Assembly: GCF_000003855.2 (NCBI RefSeq)
Contig: NW_003101677.1
Coordinates: 748,392-812,391 of the forward strand
Length of the DNA stretch: 64,000 bases
DNA from: Blastomyces gilchristii SLH14081
Lineage: Eukaryota > Ascomycota > Eurotiomycetes > Onygenales > Ajellomycetaceae
Direction: 5' to 3'
Positions within the stretch are counted from its first letter, which is position 1; each line of letters starts with the position of its first letter. The notes beneath the pieces were generated by a model. It searched no databases and was not told where the DNA came from. It was given only the letters and a program-made list of their open reading frames with translations. The translations under genes and the position numbers were made by a program. This document shows positions 10,171-22,303 of the stretch, piece by piece.

Positions 10171-11591
10171 TTTTTCGCGCTTTTAGCTTGATCATTCACA
10201 ACCCCTGGATTAATAGTAAATCTATTAGATTTCGCCATGTGCTTTTATGCTTTTATTGTGTGTGCTTTTATGCACTTGTTTCTCATCCACTGCTCATACC
10301 CTATAGACAACCTTAAGGTATGTGTGTGTGATTTTGTTTTTTCTTGTACCTAGTGTGAACCGGGCTACGACTCTCCCTGCACTGAACGCACCCGAGCAAG
10401 GTCTAAAACCCCCTTCTAGGAGACTTGGCTTGCACAAGCTCAGAATAAATACTGTACATATTGGAACGACTAATCCTCGGAGTGTTGTCCCTCTTCTTCT
10501 TAAGCGTACAGAGTGCATTTTAACGTGAGAGGTTCACGTTCGGGATACCTGACTTTGGTGGAAATATACCGTGTGTATAGTGACTTTGTATCGGCGTATG
10601 GGGGTGGGGTGGTCGAGAGAGGAAAGTGAGAGTCGGAAGTCACTAGCTGTGCTAAGGTGAGGATCACGATCCTTTTCTGGCCGGTTGGTTTGGTATTTCT
10701 CATACTTCTACTCCGTGTATATGCATCACGAGATTGTGTTAACATTATAAGTAATGCGATTCGCATGTCATTGCCAGGCATTTCTTCATGGACAATTGCA
10801 AAGAAGCTGAGTAGTTAGCACAGGAGCAATGGCAAATTCAGAATCAGCGCCATTTAGAGATGGGGCGGGAATGATCAGCATCGATATATCCGTAAATCCC
10901 TCGTTGCTTCTTCTTGGGGGGACTGAGTTGGCGCGTGATCATGTATGTCGGTAGGAATGCCCGAAACTAACCCCCGGACCCACTAGCGGGAAGACGCCCC
11001 GAGAGCCCGCCTGAGCCTGATATATGGGGGGGGGTACTTAACTAACGTTATAGGCGGTGGTAGAGGGGGGAGCTCCGTAAGGCAGGCATTTGCATTCTTG
11101 GCTGCGGAGGCCACCCACACCACACCACATGCAAGTATTATACTCGCGTACTCCGTACTCTTAACTACTCTGAATGGCCACTAGGGGGGGAGTTTTAGTT
11201 TAGCTCACAGATATTTTTTAAGCGCGGGATTCTGTCTGGTCCTTTCATTATGCCAACCCAGAAAATGGCATCATTCTGTAACTAGCTCCGAGCTAGCTAA
11301 CTAACTAACCAACCCGCCACCGAACGAGAACGATAAGCTCACTCAAAGCAAGCATGCCCGCTGAGCTGCGGTGGGTGGTGAGAAAGCTCGACATGGAGTT
11401 GTTGTTGACGTCGTCTTCCAATCTCCTACTCCCCCTTCCTCTGCTGCCAGCAGAGCTCCTTAAAAAGGGAGGCTGGAAAGAAGAGTTCTATTTATTCTCT
11501 CTCCTCTTCCTATATTCATATTTCTTCAGTCATTTGTTTTCTGTCTGAAGCTGCCTAGGGTTCATTCGAACCTGGTTCTTTGCGGGCACTC

Positions 11592-14474
11592 ATGGCATCT
11601 TCAGCTGGAAACATGACGGTGATGGCCTCCCCAACACCTACGACCAGAGCAACCCCTCAGGGAGGAATTTTTGATCATTCTAATCCGTCGAAATATGATC
11701 CCAAGAACCCCATTACCCTCTTCATTATTCAAGTGAGTCGCCAATAATACGTTTATTTACCATCTAGGATTCTATGCTTCTTGGAGGATGCTGTGCTAAT
11801 AATACTACCCCGATCCACCAAGGCCGGCCTTATCATTCTCATATGCCGTGCCCTTCACTACCCTCTGTCAAACATTCGCCAGCCCCGAGTCATATCTGAG
11901 GTCGTTGGCGGCATCATATTAGGCCCATCTGTCATGGGTAGAATACCTGGATTCCGCGATGCCATTTTCCCCGAAGAATCAATTCCAAACCTCAATCTGG
12001 TTGCCAACCTCGGCCTGGTGCTCTATCTGTTTATGATCGGAGTCGAAACCAATATGCGCTCTATGTTGAGCAATTGGAGGGTTGCTGTAAGCGTGTCTGC
12101 CGCTGGTATGATCCTACCATTCGGACTCGGTTGTGCAATTGCCTATGGTTTGTACAACGAATTCAGAGGAGACCCGGCTCTGGCTCCAATTAATTTTGGA
12201 ACCTACATGCTTTTCATAGGTATCGCGATGGCTATTACTGTAAGTTTATTCCCTTTCCAAATGCTGCTTAGGTTCGTTCGCAGGTGTAACCCTCTTTTCT
12301 TCTTAGGCTTTTCCTGTCCTTTGTCGTATTTTGACGGAGCTTGAACTCCTAAACACGACAGTAGGCGAGATCGTGCTTTCTGCCGGAGTCGGCAATGACG
12401 TTGTTGGCTGGATCCTTCTTGCTCTCTGCGTTGCCCTCGTCAACGCAAGCACTGGATTGACTGCCTTATGGGTCTTGCTGACCTGTGTTGCATTCGTCCT
12501 ATTCTTGACTTTCGCTGTGCGGCCTGTGTTCATCTGGTACCTGAAACGCACTGGCAGTTTACATAATGGCCCTGATCAGTCTGTCGTCGCGTTGACTTTA
12601 CTTCTCGCCCTGGGTGCTGCATTCTTTACTCAAGTTATAGGTGTGCACGCAATTTTTGGTGGGTTCTTAGTTGGACTCATCTGTCCTCATGAAGGAGGGT
12701 TCGCCATCAAAACCACAGAAAAGATCGAGGATTTGATAGGAGCCGTTTTCCTCCCGCTATACTTCGCGCTTTCAGGGCTGAACACAAATATTGGTCTACT
12801 TGACACGGCAATGACATGGGGTTACGTGATCGCCGTTATAGTCATCGCGTTTGCAGCAAAAGTTGCTGGAGGGATGTTTGCATCTCGACTGAATGGGCTG
12901 GTTTGGAGGGAAAGTGCTGCCATCGGTGTGCTAATGAGCTGTAAGGGGTTGGTTGAACTTATTGTCCTGGTAAGCAAGCTTCGCGCCACAGTCATCACTC
13001 TGTTTACTCAAAAGTCGTTGGCTTACGAACTGTATAGAATATCGGTCTCCAAGCCAGGATTCTCAGCGGCAGAACTTTTACGATTTTTGTTGTCATGGCA
13101 CTTGCTACTACATTTGCTACGACACCACTTACTCTCTACCTTTATCCGGAATCGTATCGGGATAGAATGGAGAGGTGGAGGCGTGGAGAAGTCGATTGGG
13201 ACGGAAATGAAATCTCATCGGAAAGTGATCCATCCAACAGTTCAGATATCGCGCAACGGAAAGCACGAGGTTCATCAACACAGAAGTTCCTCGTTTATTT
13301 GCGACTCGACAACTTGGCAGGGCTTTTTACCTTTGTCTCTCTCTTGGGTCTCGGGGATGGTTCAAAAACTCCTAGTAGTAAGGTCCACCATCGCCATGAA
13401 GACAAGAAAATCGATTTGTTCTCCAAGAAAGAACGCCCTGTGGAAGTTCATGGCCTTCGTTTAATTGAACTTACCGACCGTGATTCTAGCGTAATGAAGG
13501 TATCAGAAGCCCGTGATTATAGCTTCAGCGACCCAATTTTGAATACATTTAGAACCTTTAGCCAGCTGAACACACTTACTGTGTCCGGTGCTGTCGTCAT
13601 TTCTCCTGAGCACGCGTATGCCGAGACGATTGTCAACAAGGCCCGTGATCTCTCATCGGACTTTATTCTACTCCCTTGGAGCGAAACCGGAGGCATGAGC
13701 GAGCACCAGATTCTCCTTTTCGACGATAAAACAGAGAAATTCTCGACTGGCCCTCACACTGCATTTGTGTCTAATATTCTAAAGAATGCTAAATGCCCTG
13801 TCGGAGTTTTCGTTAACAAAGGCTTCGGCGGACCACAGTTAACCAGGCCACAGCCAGGACATTTGAGCCGTTCCGTCAGCGGCACTAGTGTCTACAAATC
13901 GGCTGATATTACATTGTCTCCAGCACTGAACCAAGGACACCATATCTTCTTTCCTTACTTTGGAGGTGCTGATGATAAAGTGGCCCTCCGCCTCGTCCTC
14001 CAGCTCGCCAAAAACACGACCGTAACTGCCACAATTATGCATGTTGATACGACTGACGAGGTTAGCCCCGCATCTTCTACCCAAGAAGATGCCAATGTGC
14101 CACCAACGCCAAGCTCTCAGGATAAGGATGCCGACAATTCCTTCTTTAACGCTCTCCGTGACTCTGTACCTGAAGCACTCAGTTCCCGTGTAATTTTCCA
14201 AAATCTCAAAACAACACCAACAACTATTGTCACCGCCGTCTTAGATGCCGCACAAGCCGATGTTGGAAAATCGAAGGAAAATACCGGCGACCTTGTCATC
14301 GTTGGACGTACCAACGTGGCTACTAGCACGCTCACATCCGCAGGACTGTCCTCCTCAGGGGAGATGGGCTCGGAAGCAAAGCGGGCGCTTGGTGTGCTTG
14401 GGGAAGCCTTGGCCGCTACTTCGAATGCGGTTCAAGCGAGTGTGCTTGTGGTGCAGGCTGGTCCGAACGTATAA
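11592..14474 (+). CDS. KHA1: Kha1-type K+/H+ antiporter (CPA2 family)
   Basis: This is a predicted organellar K+/H+ exchanger for pH and potassium homeostasis. Yeast Kha1 acts in the Golgi. Exons 11592-11732, 11823-12239, 12307-12969 and 13038-14474 give 885 residues. After a polar N terminus of about 47 residues comes a Na+/H+-exchanger domain with roughly 12 membrane segments. It includes VISEVVGGIILGPSVMGRIP (near residues 70-88), an acidic GNDVVGWILLAL segment near residue 217, and SCKGLVELIVLNIGLQA across the last intron. The final membrane segment TIFVVMALATTFATTPLTLY is followed by about 440 soluble residues, as in the family. The tail has repeated alpha/beta-like blocks such as LRLVLQLAKNTTVTATIMHVD. 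The first ATG of the open frame is used. The gene is convergent with the transporter downstream. Confidence 0.92.
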
Positions 14475-15613
14475 GTAAATGTATGCCTTGTCGTTTCTGA
14501 TGGTGGTCTTATATGCACGGAGCCTACATCTTGATATGCTTATGACCTTTCTTTGGGTTACTCGGATTTCATGGACGTGTTATGCCGTACATTTTGAAGC
14601 GATTTGTGTTGAATTCTTTTTGGGTCATTATTAATGTGATATACGGTGATGGTGGATTTTTCCTGCGATATTTTGGCTGGATATGAATTTGAGTTTCTGA
14701 TAGAGGGATGTTTTCTATTTCGCCCGTTCGACATCTTAAGAGTTTACTATCATTCCATGCACTAGCCTTGTTCTCATGCTGGACGTACGTTACCAGCTCA
14801 ACAGCCCCTGCTACCTTCATGACAACCGGATATATGTATCGCCAGAAAAGGAAATCCCAAAGACGATGTACTGGACATAGTATCAAAACAATTTAGCTCC
14901 TTTTTCATCACCTCGCCCGTCAACATCCTAGGTGGTTTTGAGCAGTGGCATGCCATTAATCTATGAATTCCGTCTCCTAGATCCTTTCTACATAACAATG
15001 ACTAGTATCTCATCTCTTTGGTGCCCTAGTTTTGTTCTCCCTTTTCGGGAGAATGCCATGAGCAAATTATGTCGGATTGTTGATTGTTGGATCCTGTACA
15101 CGCAAGGTTTTCTAACCCAAGCGTTTTTTCGGGGGGCTAGAACAACACCCCTTAACCCCTCAAAGTTATGGCGGATATTTGGCTTTGAGAGGGAGGCAAC
15201 AACGTGGTATACTCACGAACGAACATCTTACCGGCGAGGATTTGGAGGATCTCTACAGATGTATGGATGTCCATGTACATGTACGTATATCAGCAAGCGC
15301 GCTCATCGGAATTTTAGAGCGTATTTGACGCATGATTGAAATGTGCTTCTTTCTTCTATTTTTCATATCTGGGGAAACACCAAAGCCTCCGAACAACTAG
15401 TTAACTAGTGTTTAGCGCAATATTTCTGATTGAGCGAGATTTCCCAGATAAAGTGACATTGGTTTCTTTCTTTCTAGGGCGCGGTTGCATGGAATATATT
15501 GGTTGCCTTGTGTATATTATACATATCATCATCCAACTGCCAAATCCACAAAAAACCAAATCACTAGTGTGACCGAAAAAAAAAAAAAAAAAAAAAAAAA
15601 AAAGGACCGCAAT
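14475..15613. other. Convergent 3' region between KHA1 and the MFS gene
   Basis: This 1.1 kb contains the two 3' ends and a run of 28 A at 15576-15603, immediately beside the stop of the minus-strand transporter. A short CATGTACATGTAC palindrome lies near 15270. I see no gene. Confidence 0.5.
15576..15603. repeat. A28 homopolymer
   Basis: Twenty-eight A residues on the plus strand lie 11 bases beyond the stop codon of the transporter gene. Confidence 0.9.
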
Positions 15614-17943
15614 TTACAACTGATATCTATACGAGGGACTCAAATCACCTAGATGAGGGTCGATAGCTGCTTGATCGGGAACCCCTGCAGTATCAACTGC
15701 AGCCAGCTTGTCGCGGCTACGGTTACGGTGTAGCAGGAGGAAGAAATAAGCGATACAGCTGACAGAGGAGAGACAGATGAATGATACACTGATTGTGTGC
15801 CCATTTCTGAACTCGGGCCTATCCTTCTCGAGGAACGCGAAGGTTGCGATGATTCCACCGACTGTTATTTCAGGGTTATTAGTATTCTTGTCCTACCCAA
15901 AAAAAAAAAAAAAGAAAAGAAAAGAAAGAAAAAAGAAAGAAAGAAAAGAAAAGAAAAGAAAAGAGAGAGAAGTGAAGAAAAATTCAAAGTGCACGCTGTG
16001 AAGCGCTTAACGCATATAACAGGCAGGGGAAGAAGAAGAAGAAGGTTGCCAACTCACTATTTCCAAATCCAATCTGCCATGCGATGCCGATAGACCTGCG
16101 CTTATGACCGCCAAGGTTCATAGCGTACCAGCAAATGATGATTGGCATGGCGCTGAATACGCCACAAGTAACCAAGAACAGGGCACCATATTGGACCGAG
16201 CGATTTTCTTTGCCGTGCACATTAAGGAGAATGGCGAAGCCCGCAATCGCGATGCAAGTTGGGATGACGGTGAAGACGAAGCGGTTGCGCAGACGGTCAG
16301 ATAGGTATGCGACAGCGAGGGAGAAGCAGAAGGCGGCGGCCCAGGGAGGGATAGAGTAGAGTTGGGTTTGAATGGCTGTGAGGGGAGATGTTAGAGGGCA
16401 TGTATTGAACGAAGATTTTGGTCGATCCTTCGTGTGAGGGCAACTGGTGGAGTTACTTACGGGAATAGCCGTACGTCTTTATAATGGTCGGAGCGAAGTA
16501 GGCGTATCCTATATGCAAGAGATTGGTTAGGGTAACTATGTAGAAGGATTGAGTAGGGGGTGGAGAAGAGAGCGTTATTTACCATATGCAGGGACAATCA
16601 GGCCAAAGTACATAAACCCGCCAACGAAAATCTTAACTATGGGTGCATTAGTCTAAGGTTTTGTCAGGAGGTTTCCCTTCTCTGGTCCGATGAATACTTA
16701 CGGTCTTTGAAGACATCAAGAACGTCCTTCACACCCACCGACATCTCGTGTCCTGCAGCGCCAACATCCTTGGCAAGTTTAGCCCGAATGAAAGACCGTT
16801 CTTCTTCATTCAGCCATTTCACGTCTTCGGGGAAGTCAGGGATCACGAAGAAAAACGCAAAGGAGACGAGGCATGTCAACAGCCCTTCCAAGATGAAAAT
16901 CCATCGCCATCCAAGATAACCGCGCGTACCGTGCATCTTTCCGATGGCGCTTGCGAGCATGCCTCCAAAGGCACCGGCGAGAGTAGTGGAACTGAAGAAG
17001 AAGCTGAACCGTTTCTGTGCTTCAGTGCGCTGATACCACATTCCAAGGAGGTAGAAGCCTGTTGATATATTAGTATCGTGATGCTCTATGAGGGTCTCCG
17101 GAAACGAAAGTGGGTGGCCATCTTCAACTGGAACTCAAATGACATACATCCTGGAAACATGCCAGTTTCGAAGACACCAAGTAGGAAGCGCGTTACTAGG
17201 AGGGCTGCATAGTTCTGTACCAAGCCCTGGCAAAGAGTGGTGAGTCCGAAGCCAAACATGCATCCCGAAACTATAATGTAGGGAATTAGTCAATTATGAG
17301 ACTCATCCTTTCAGATGTGTATGAAATTTTGATCGTGCATAGGAACTTACGCCATAGGTGAGGCTTCAGTTTCTTTAGTAGAACATTTGATGGAATCTAA
17401 AGCCATACCACAATTAGCTTGATTTCGTAGAAAAGAATAACGGGCTAACCCATTTTCCACAGCAGCGAATGTAGTATTTGATCCATACCTCAAGTAGAAT
17501 GTAGGGTAAGAAAAAAATAGTCAGAGCGGCATTATATCTGTTGCCTGACTCAATACCAAGTTCCTCCTTCAGCCCAAAGATGACAGCATTGCTGATGTTG
17601 ACACTGTATGCCACCAAGCCGCCGTTAGCTTGCTCTCCTCCCCCCCAATGATAGAACGTTTATACGCCATCATCCAAGATTTGTAGCTCGCCTGTTGGGC
17701 TTACCGGTCCAAGAATGCAAGCAGATAGAGTACACATAGCACGGGGAGCAGGTGCAAGTCGATTTTGGTCATCAACCTTCTCTCCGTGGTGTTTACGAGG
17801 GTGGCATCGAGGTCCAAGTCCTGGACGACAACGCAAGAACTTCCGGACTCCGCATCTCCTATACACCAGAATTAACATCATCGAAATGGAATAACAGACG
17901 CCTGGAACGTACCTTTCCGCTCCTGATCTACCTCCATTTCCAT
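15614..17943 (-). CDS. Major facilitator transporter, anion:cation symporter (Dal5-like)
   Basis: This plasma-membrane proton symporter belongs to the ACS/allantoate-permease group, whose members carry organic anions such as allantoate, ureidosuccinate, nicotinate or short peptides. The substrate cannot be told from sequence. Ten exons (17943-17913, 17858-17705, 17603-17489, 17396-17351, 17270-17148, 17058-16702, 16636-16583, 16508-16461, 16375-16058, 15861-15614) join to 497 residues. Key blocks are LLPVLCVLYLLAFLDRVNIS in the first helix, GIESGNRYNAALTIFFLPYI, RFLLGVFETGMFPGCFYLLG with WYQRTEAQKRFSFF, and GWRWIFILEGLLT. The last transmembrane block includes SIGIAWQIGFGNIGGIIATF. An in-frame stop lies just upstream of the ATG. 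The intron in the fifth helix and those beyond use normal GT-AG sites. The polar tail ends SPSYRYQL. Confidence 0.92.
15899..15961. repeat. AAAG-type purine tract in MFS intron 9
   Basis: A long A run with interspersed G (AAAG/AAAAG units) fills the 5' side, in gene sense, of the intron between exons 9 and 10 of the transporter. Confidence 0.8.
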
Positions 17944-19613
17944 GTGCCTTTAGCTGTCGATCCGGTCCAGATGCAGGAATCCGACGGGAAGAATGTGAGG
18001 GGGTGTATTTCACCGCGCCTTAGCTAGGTGAAGTGGGTTGTCCCTGGGCATAGAAACGAAGAAGCGATAAGAGACAAACCAACGAACATGAAGAAAAAGG
18101 GGAGGGAGAAAATCGAAGCTGGAAAGAATGGGGGAAGCAGAACTTTATTAAGTTCAACAATCCAAGCTTTGAGAGCCGAAAAACACACCACCTATGCCGC
18201 TACAGAAGCTTGTGCCACGGATGGCGAGCAAGACGCAAAGCTGATTCGGCGGAAGGAGGCCGAGGGAAGTTTTGTGTACCCCATGAGGAGAACCTTGTAC
18301 AGGCCGAGTTTGTGGGATGAGTGAGGACTCCAACAACACTCAATGTGCAGGTCCTTGTATGTATGTATGTACCTTGTACCCTGGTTCAACCTTCTCACCT
18401 TCTCACGGGCTTGTGTTGTGATACAACCAAAGTATCCTCGCTCCGACGCAAGCTGAAACTTTTGCCTTGTTTGGTAGCCCATTGTTTTTGTTCTGCGGCA
18501 GAGCAACGAATTTTACCTAAATTTTATATTAAGGATACGTCTATATAGGAATTTGACACAGCGTCGTCATCCCTTTCCCCGAAACCCTTGCCTACAGCAA
18601 CTCATATTACTGGCGGTCGGCTCTATCTGGTCCAGGCCAATGAATCTAACCCCCATATCCGCCTTCCCCAGACCGACATATGACAAACTAAGTAGCCACC
18701 GCTTCGCCCAGGTAGGCTGGGCGTCCTAGGCGGGTGGTAGAAGATTGGTAATATTTTCTCCTTCGGTGCCGCATCCAGAAACGAAGCGAGATCCCCACCA
18801 CAGATATGCGGGGATTGCCGGGACGGGGAAGATCAACTTTCGTTGATATTTTCCACATCACATGGCTGGAAAAATGAGGTACAATAAGTAGTACAGTACA
18901 TACATTAAAGACGTCATGAATCTAGAAAGAGCGGCGTTTTAGATTTCGCGCAACCCAGCCGCCAAACACCCAGAACCTTGGGACATATTATTTTCCCTTT
19001 TGCTGGCCCTTCCTTCGCCGACCAGGCAGGAAGGCGGGTACTTCTAGGTCCTTGCCGACAACATCAGCCGGTGGAATCCTGGCCCCTGGCCTGACCTGAG
19101 AAGAAAAACGTGTACGAGAAAATGTGGAGAATTTTCCTGTCCAGGATGTGACTGGGGGAGGAAAACTGTGGGGTTATGATCCTTCCAACTTCTGAGAGGG
19201 CCAACACATTGTAATTAATAATTATTAATAAAGACTACAAAATAATGGGTTTGGATACGCCTTCATCACACTGAACGTCGAGTATTACGGAGGCGTAAAC
19301 AAGGTTTTATGCTTAAAATTATCCCTGTACACACGCCAAGATTTAAACGATCCAGCTGCGGCTAATCAACGCCACAAAAAGCGTCTCCCGATGTTAGGAT
19401 CGGGATTAGAGCGACTTCAACTGCCGTACAATCGGTATGATTGTGTTATCAACATATAGCAAAATAAAGCACACTCGTCGGGACTCCTATACCCAATTAA
19501 ACAGTAATACCGATAATTGGGGCGATACCAAGATGAAGAAAAGAAATAATGAGGCGGAAAACAAATGGGCGTACAAGGAAAAGGGGTGGATGAGAAGAGA
19601 CAGGAAGATCTAG
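17944..19613. other. Upstream region of the MFS gene and 3' region of the next gene
   Basis: This 1.7 kb should hold the transporter promoter and the 3' end of the unknown gene to the right. I see no further gene. Two GATA-type sites occur near the transporter start and are listed separately. Confidence 0.5.
18065..18070 (+). promoter_or_regulatory. GATA-factor site (CGATAA) upstream of the transporter
   Basis: CGATAA fits the fungal GATA consensus HGATAR bound by AreA/Nit2-type nitrogen regulators. It lies about 120 bases upstream of the transporter ATG. A second match, AGATAG on the minus strand at 18623-18628, lies about 680 bases upstream. Nitrogen control of a DAL5-like gene would be expected, but six-base sites are common by chance. 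Confidence 0.25.
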
Positions 19614-21576
19614 CTATCTGAATTTCATAGAAGGGAAAAATCTGGGGCCGGCAAAGCCGTGGGCAACTACACTTTGAATGTCGATATTACCTCCGCTAAA
19701 TGGACTCCACAGCTTGATGAGAATGAATTTTCCGGATCTGTGTTTCAAGGTTATTAACATCAAATGCGGCGGGATGGCAAGTGACGGGCATAAGGACTGG
19801 GCAGGAAAGTTTTACTTACACAGATGGGTCAAACTTGATGCTAACCATACTCTTCTCCTTCTCAATAAAGAAACGTGCATGCGGTTTCATGACTTCCGGA
19901 TCAGAAGCGGCTGGCTTGCTCCCACTAGTCAAGGTGTCTCTGTTCCGGAGTGTTGATGAAGGTTCAATTAGACTAGGGAGTAGCCGCCGTCTACCCCTGC
20001 TATTAAGCGTGCCGGTTGCATCTACATCACTAATAGCCTGCCTCATTCGACGTCGAAATCGACGTTGTTCTCGAATTAGCGAGCCACTGATCCACCCAGA
20101 AGTCTCATCGCTATCAACGTCTAAATCAGGACAACGCATTTCAGATTCGATTTGTTCCATGAGCATTCTGTCAATGTCGGTTGACGAAGGGATCTCTTCA
20201 GGATATTCGTCATTGATATCATCATCGGACTTATCATCAAAATGGGTTGTAATACGGAAATCAGAGGAGGAGCTGCGATAAACAATAGGTCCAGAATCGA
20301 AGGACGGCGGAGGCGTGGGCTCATTCTCAGAGTCGGACCAGTTTCCTGGCCCTCCTAATGTGGTCCTTTCCAGAGATCGTAACGGTGATCTTGTTGAAGA
20401 AAGATATCGATGGGAAAAATTACCCCTCAGATGTCGTCGCCGACGAGGTCGGAGGGGTGATGGGGAGTAAACGATTTGATACTGGGCGGTGCGCTCCAGG
20501 AGTTCATCCAACGTCATGGAGACAAAAATCATCCCTTCTTGGATACTACAATAGATGTGTATTCTAGTAAATATTTTGCAGTCAGTTTTGCTAGATTGGG
20601 TAATAATCACTTACGGAGCATCAAACCCCGATTTGGGAGCCTTAATGACAATCTTCCTTAAACAAAATGGGGTCTCCCCTTGATGGCGAAGAATCAAGTT
20701 GCAGCGGTCGCTTCTCGTGCAGTATACCGAGGAGTCATTGAGCAGAACATTTTCTGGAGATGAATTTTCCCCATTCGCTTCGTACGTTCCTCCGTCACAG
20801 CTGACAATCTCCATCTCCAAAGCACCGGGAACAACTTCACCGTAGTGCCCGTATCTAAACCCACGGATTCCCTCCCGCTCATCATTGGAGTCTAGTTTAC
20901 GTCGTTTAGGTCTCCATCGATCGCCATGGCCTTCAGTGGGACAGTCCCTGGCAGCCATGGTTGGAAGTCTAGCTGGCGAAATAGTGTTGTCAAAACTAGA
21001 CCCTATAGAGAGTTCTGGCCCCGAAATACGCGCCGCGGCTCGTCTAAGGTTATCTAGTTCGCCGTGGTACGAGTTTCCCCGGCTATCGGCATCCGTCGCG
21101 CCCATTAGCATGCTTAGGCGATCTACTATATCAATCCGTGGACGTCGTTGCCCGGTTATAGGGGAGCGTCGGCCTGGCTCTATAGCACTCTGAAGTGCAA
21201 TTCGTTCTTCCGTGTCCTCGGTATCAACCTCTGAACGACGATCAACCCTGTCATCTAAGACTTGTAATTCACGCCGAAGAACGTTATAGGTGTATTCGCG
21301 GACGGGATCGCTCCAGCGGGACATTCGAGCATCAAGTAGGCCTTGCAAATGCTGGAGTCGTGTGTTTAGACGCATGCGATACTGTGTTCGATCAGCGGGG
21401 GTTTCCGGCCGATTATTGCCATCAGAGGCAGTGGGAAAATCGAAGTTGCCGGACTATACAATGAATTAATAGTTCGATCAAAGGATATTTGAGTAAGAAT
21501 CGTTTTAAGTTTTCGTGATATCAATAGAAACTAAACTGTAAGTGTTTGCGGCGGGTCATCGTAGCGCACATACCAT
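19614..21576 (-). CDS. Conserved fungal protein of unknown function
   Basis: The function is not known to me. The model has exons 21576-21574, 21453-20615, 20545-19820 and 19737-19614, giving 563 residues. The first exon codes only the initiator Met, and the next begins SGNFDFPTASDG. Residues up to about 60 hold a helical stretch (LNTRLQHLQGLLDARMSRW, YTYNVLRRELQVLDDRVDRR). A long, polar, Arg/Ser/Asp-rich middle follows. The most ordered parts are a beta-rich block (EMEIVSCDGG, VYCTRSDRCNLILRHQ, FCLRKIVIKAPKSGFDAP, then IQEGMIFVSMTLDELL) and the end KPHARFFIEKEKSMVSIKFD plus GKFILIKLWSPFSGGNIDIQ, closing in GPRFFPSMKFR. The two beta-rich parts could form one sandwich split by the polar region. 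That is inference. The gene is divergent from AOS1. Confidence 0.85.
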
Positions 21577-22303
21577 TGTGAGTGAAGTCGTCCGGTGAGA
21601 ACACGGATCACTGTTCTAACTGAAAATCGAACGCGGAATAGCGCGTTTTGGGGTGAACGAGAGGCGCTGTGATAGTTAATGAAAGATCAGGGCGTAAATT
21701 CGCTAGTAACGAAACATGCGGCGGGTGAGCCCAAAATCCCGATTAGATAAGAGGCCCAGGATCACGCATACTGTGTCTTCAGGATGTGTATGACGATAAA
21801 ACCCGCTTCAAAGTCATAGTAGGTTTGTCAGACTCTGATGGGATGGTGAGCGCTGATAGAGGAAACTTGGTGTTGTTGATGGAAGAAGGTCAGATCGGCC
21901 TCAAGCCGCGAGCCGATTAGGCAGGTATAGGCGTCTTTGGCGCACAGGCCAAGCGGGCGGCTGAGGTAAGCGCCTTAGCCCTGCCCCGTGCCGCCGCCCG
22001 CAAGAGGTCCACGTGACCGGCCTCAACATTGACGTGGTTTGGCATCTTGAGAGATTTCAACAAACAGCCATAACACAGCTTCAAGCTTGCGGGCCAATGC
22101 GTTTGCTGGTGGTTTCCATTGCTGGCGCGACAGAAAAAAAAATTCGACTGGAACGAAGCCCAAGCTTTTTACACTGAACATTGAGATCTTTGATTTGCTC
22201 CTTGCTCGTTCTTCAGTGAATAACATAGGCTCCATCAATTTCTTATAGTTATACGGAGTAGTTGTGCTGCAATATCTACATTTGAAATTATTTCCTTGCC
22301 AGT
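21577..22303. other. Divergent promoter region of the unknown gene and AOS1
   Basis: This 0.7 kb separates two divergent start codons, so both promoters must lie here. One TACGGAGTA motif lies at 22252-22260, about 45 bases before the AOS1 ATG. I see no gene. Confidence 0.55.

Larger units (their letters stand above)
10020..11591. other. PEX3-KHA1 intergenic region
   Basis: The region holds the PEX3 3' end, two microsatellites and the KHA1 promoter. One copy of the TACTCCGTA motif lies at 11149-11157. I see no gene. Confidence 0.5.
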
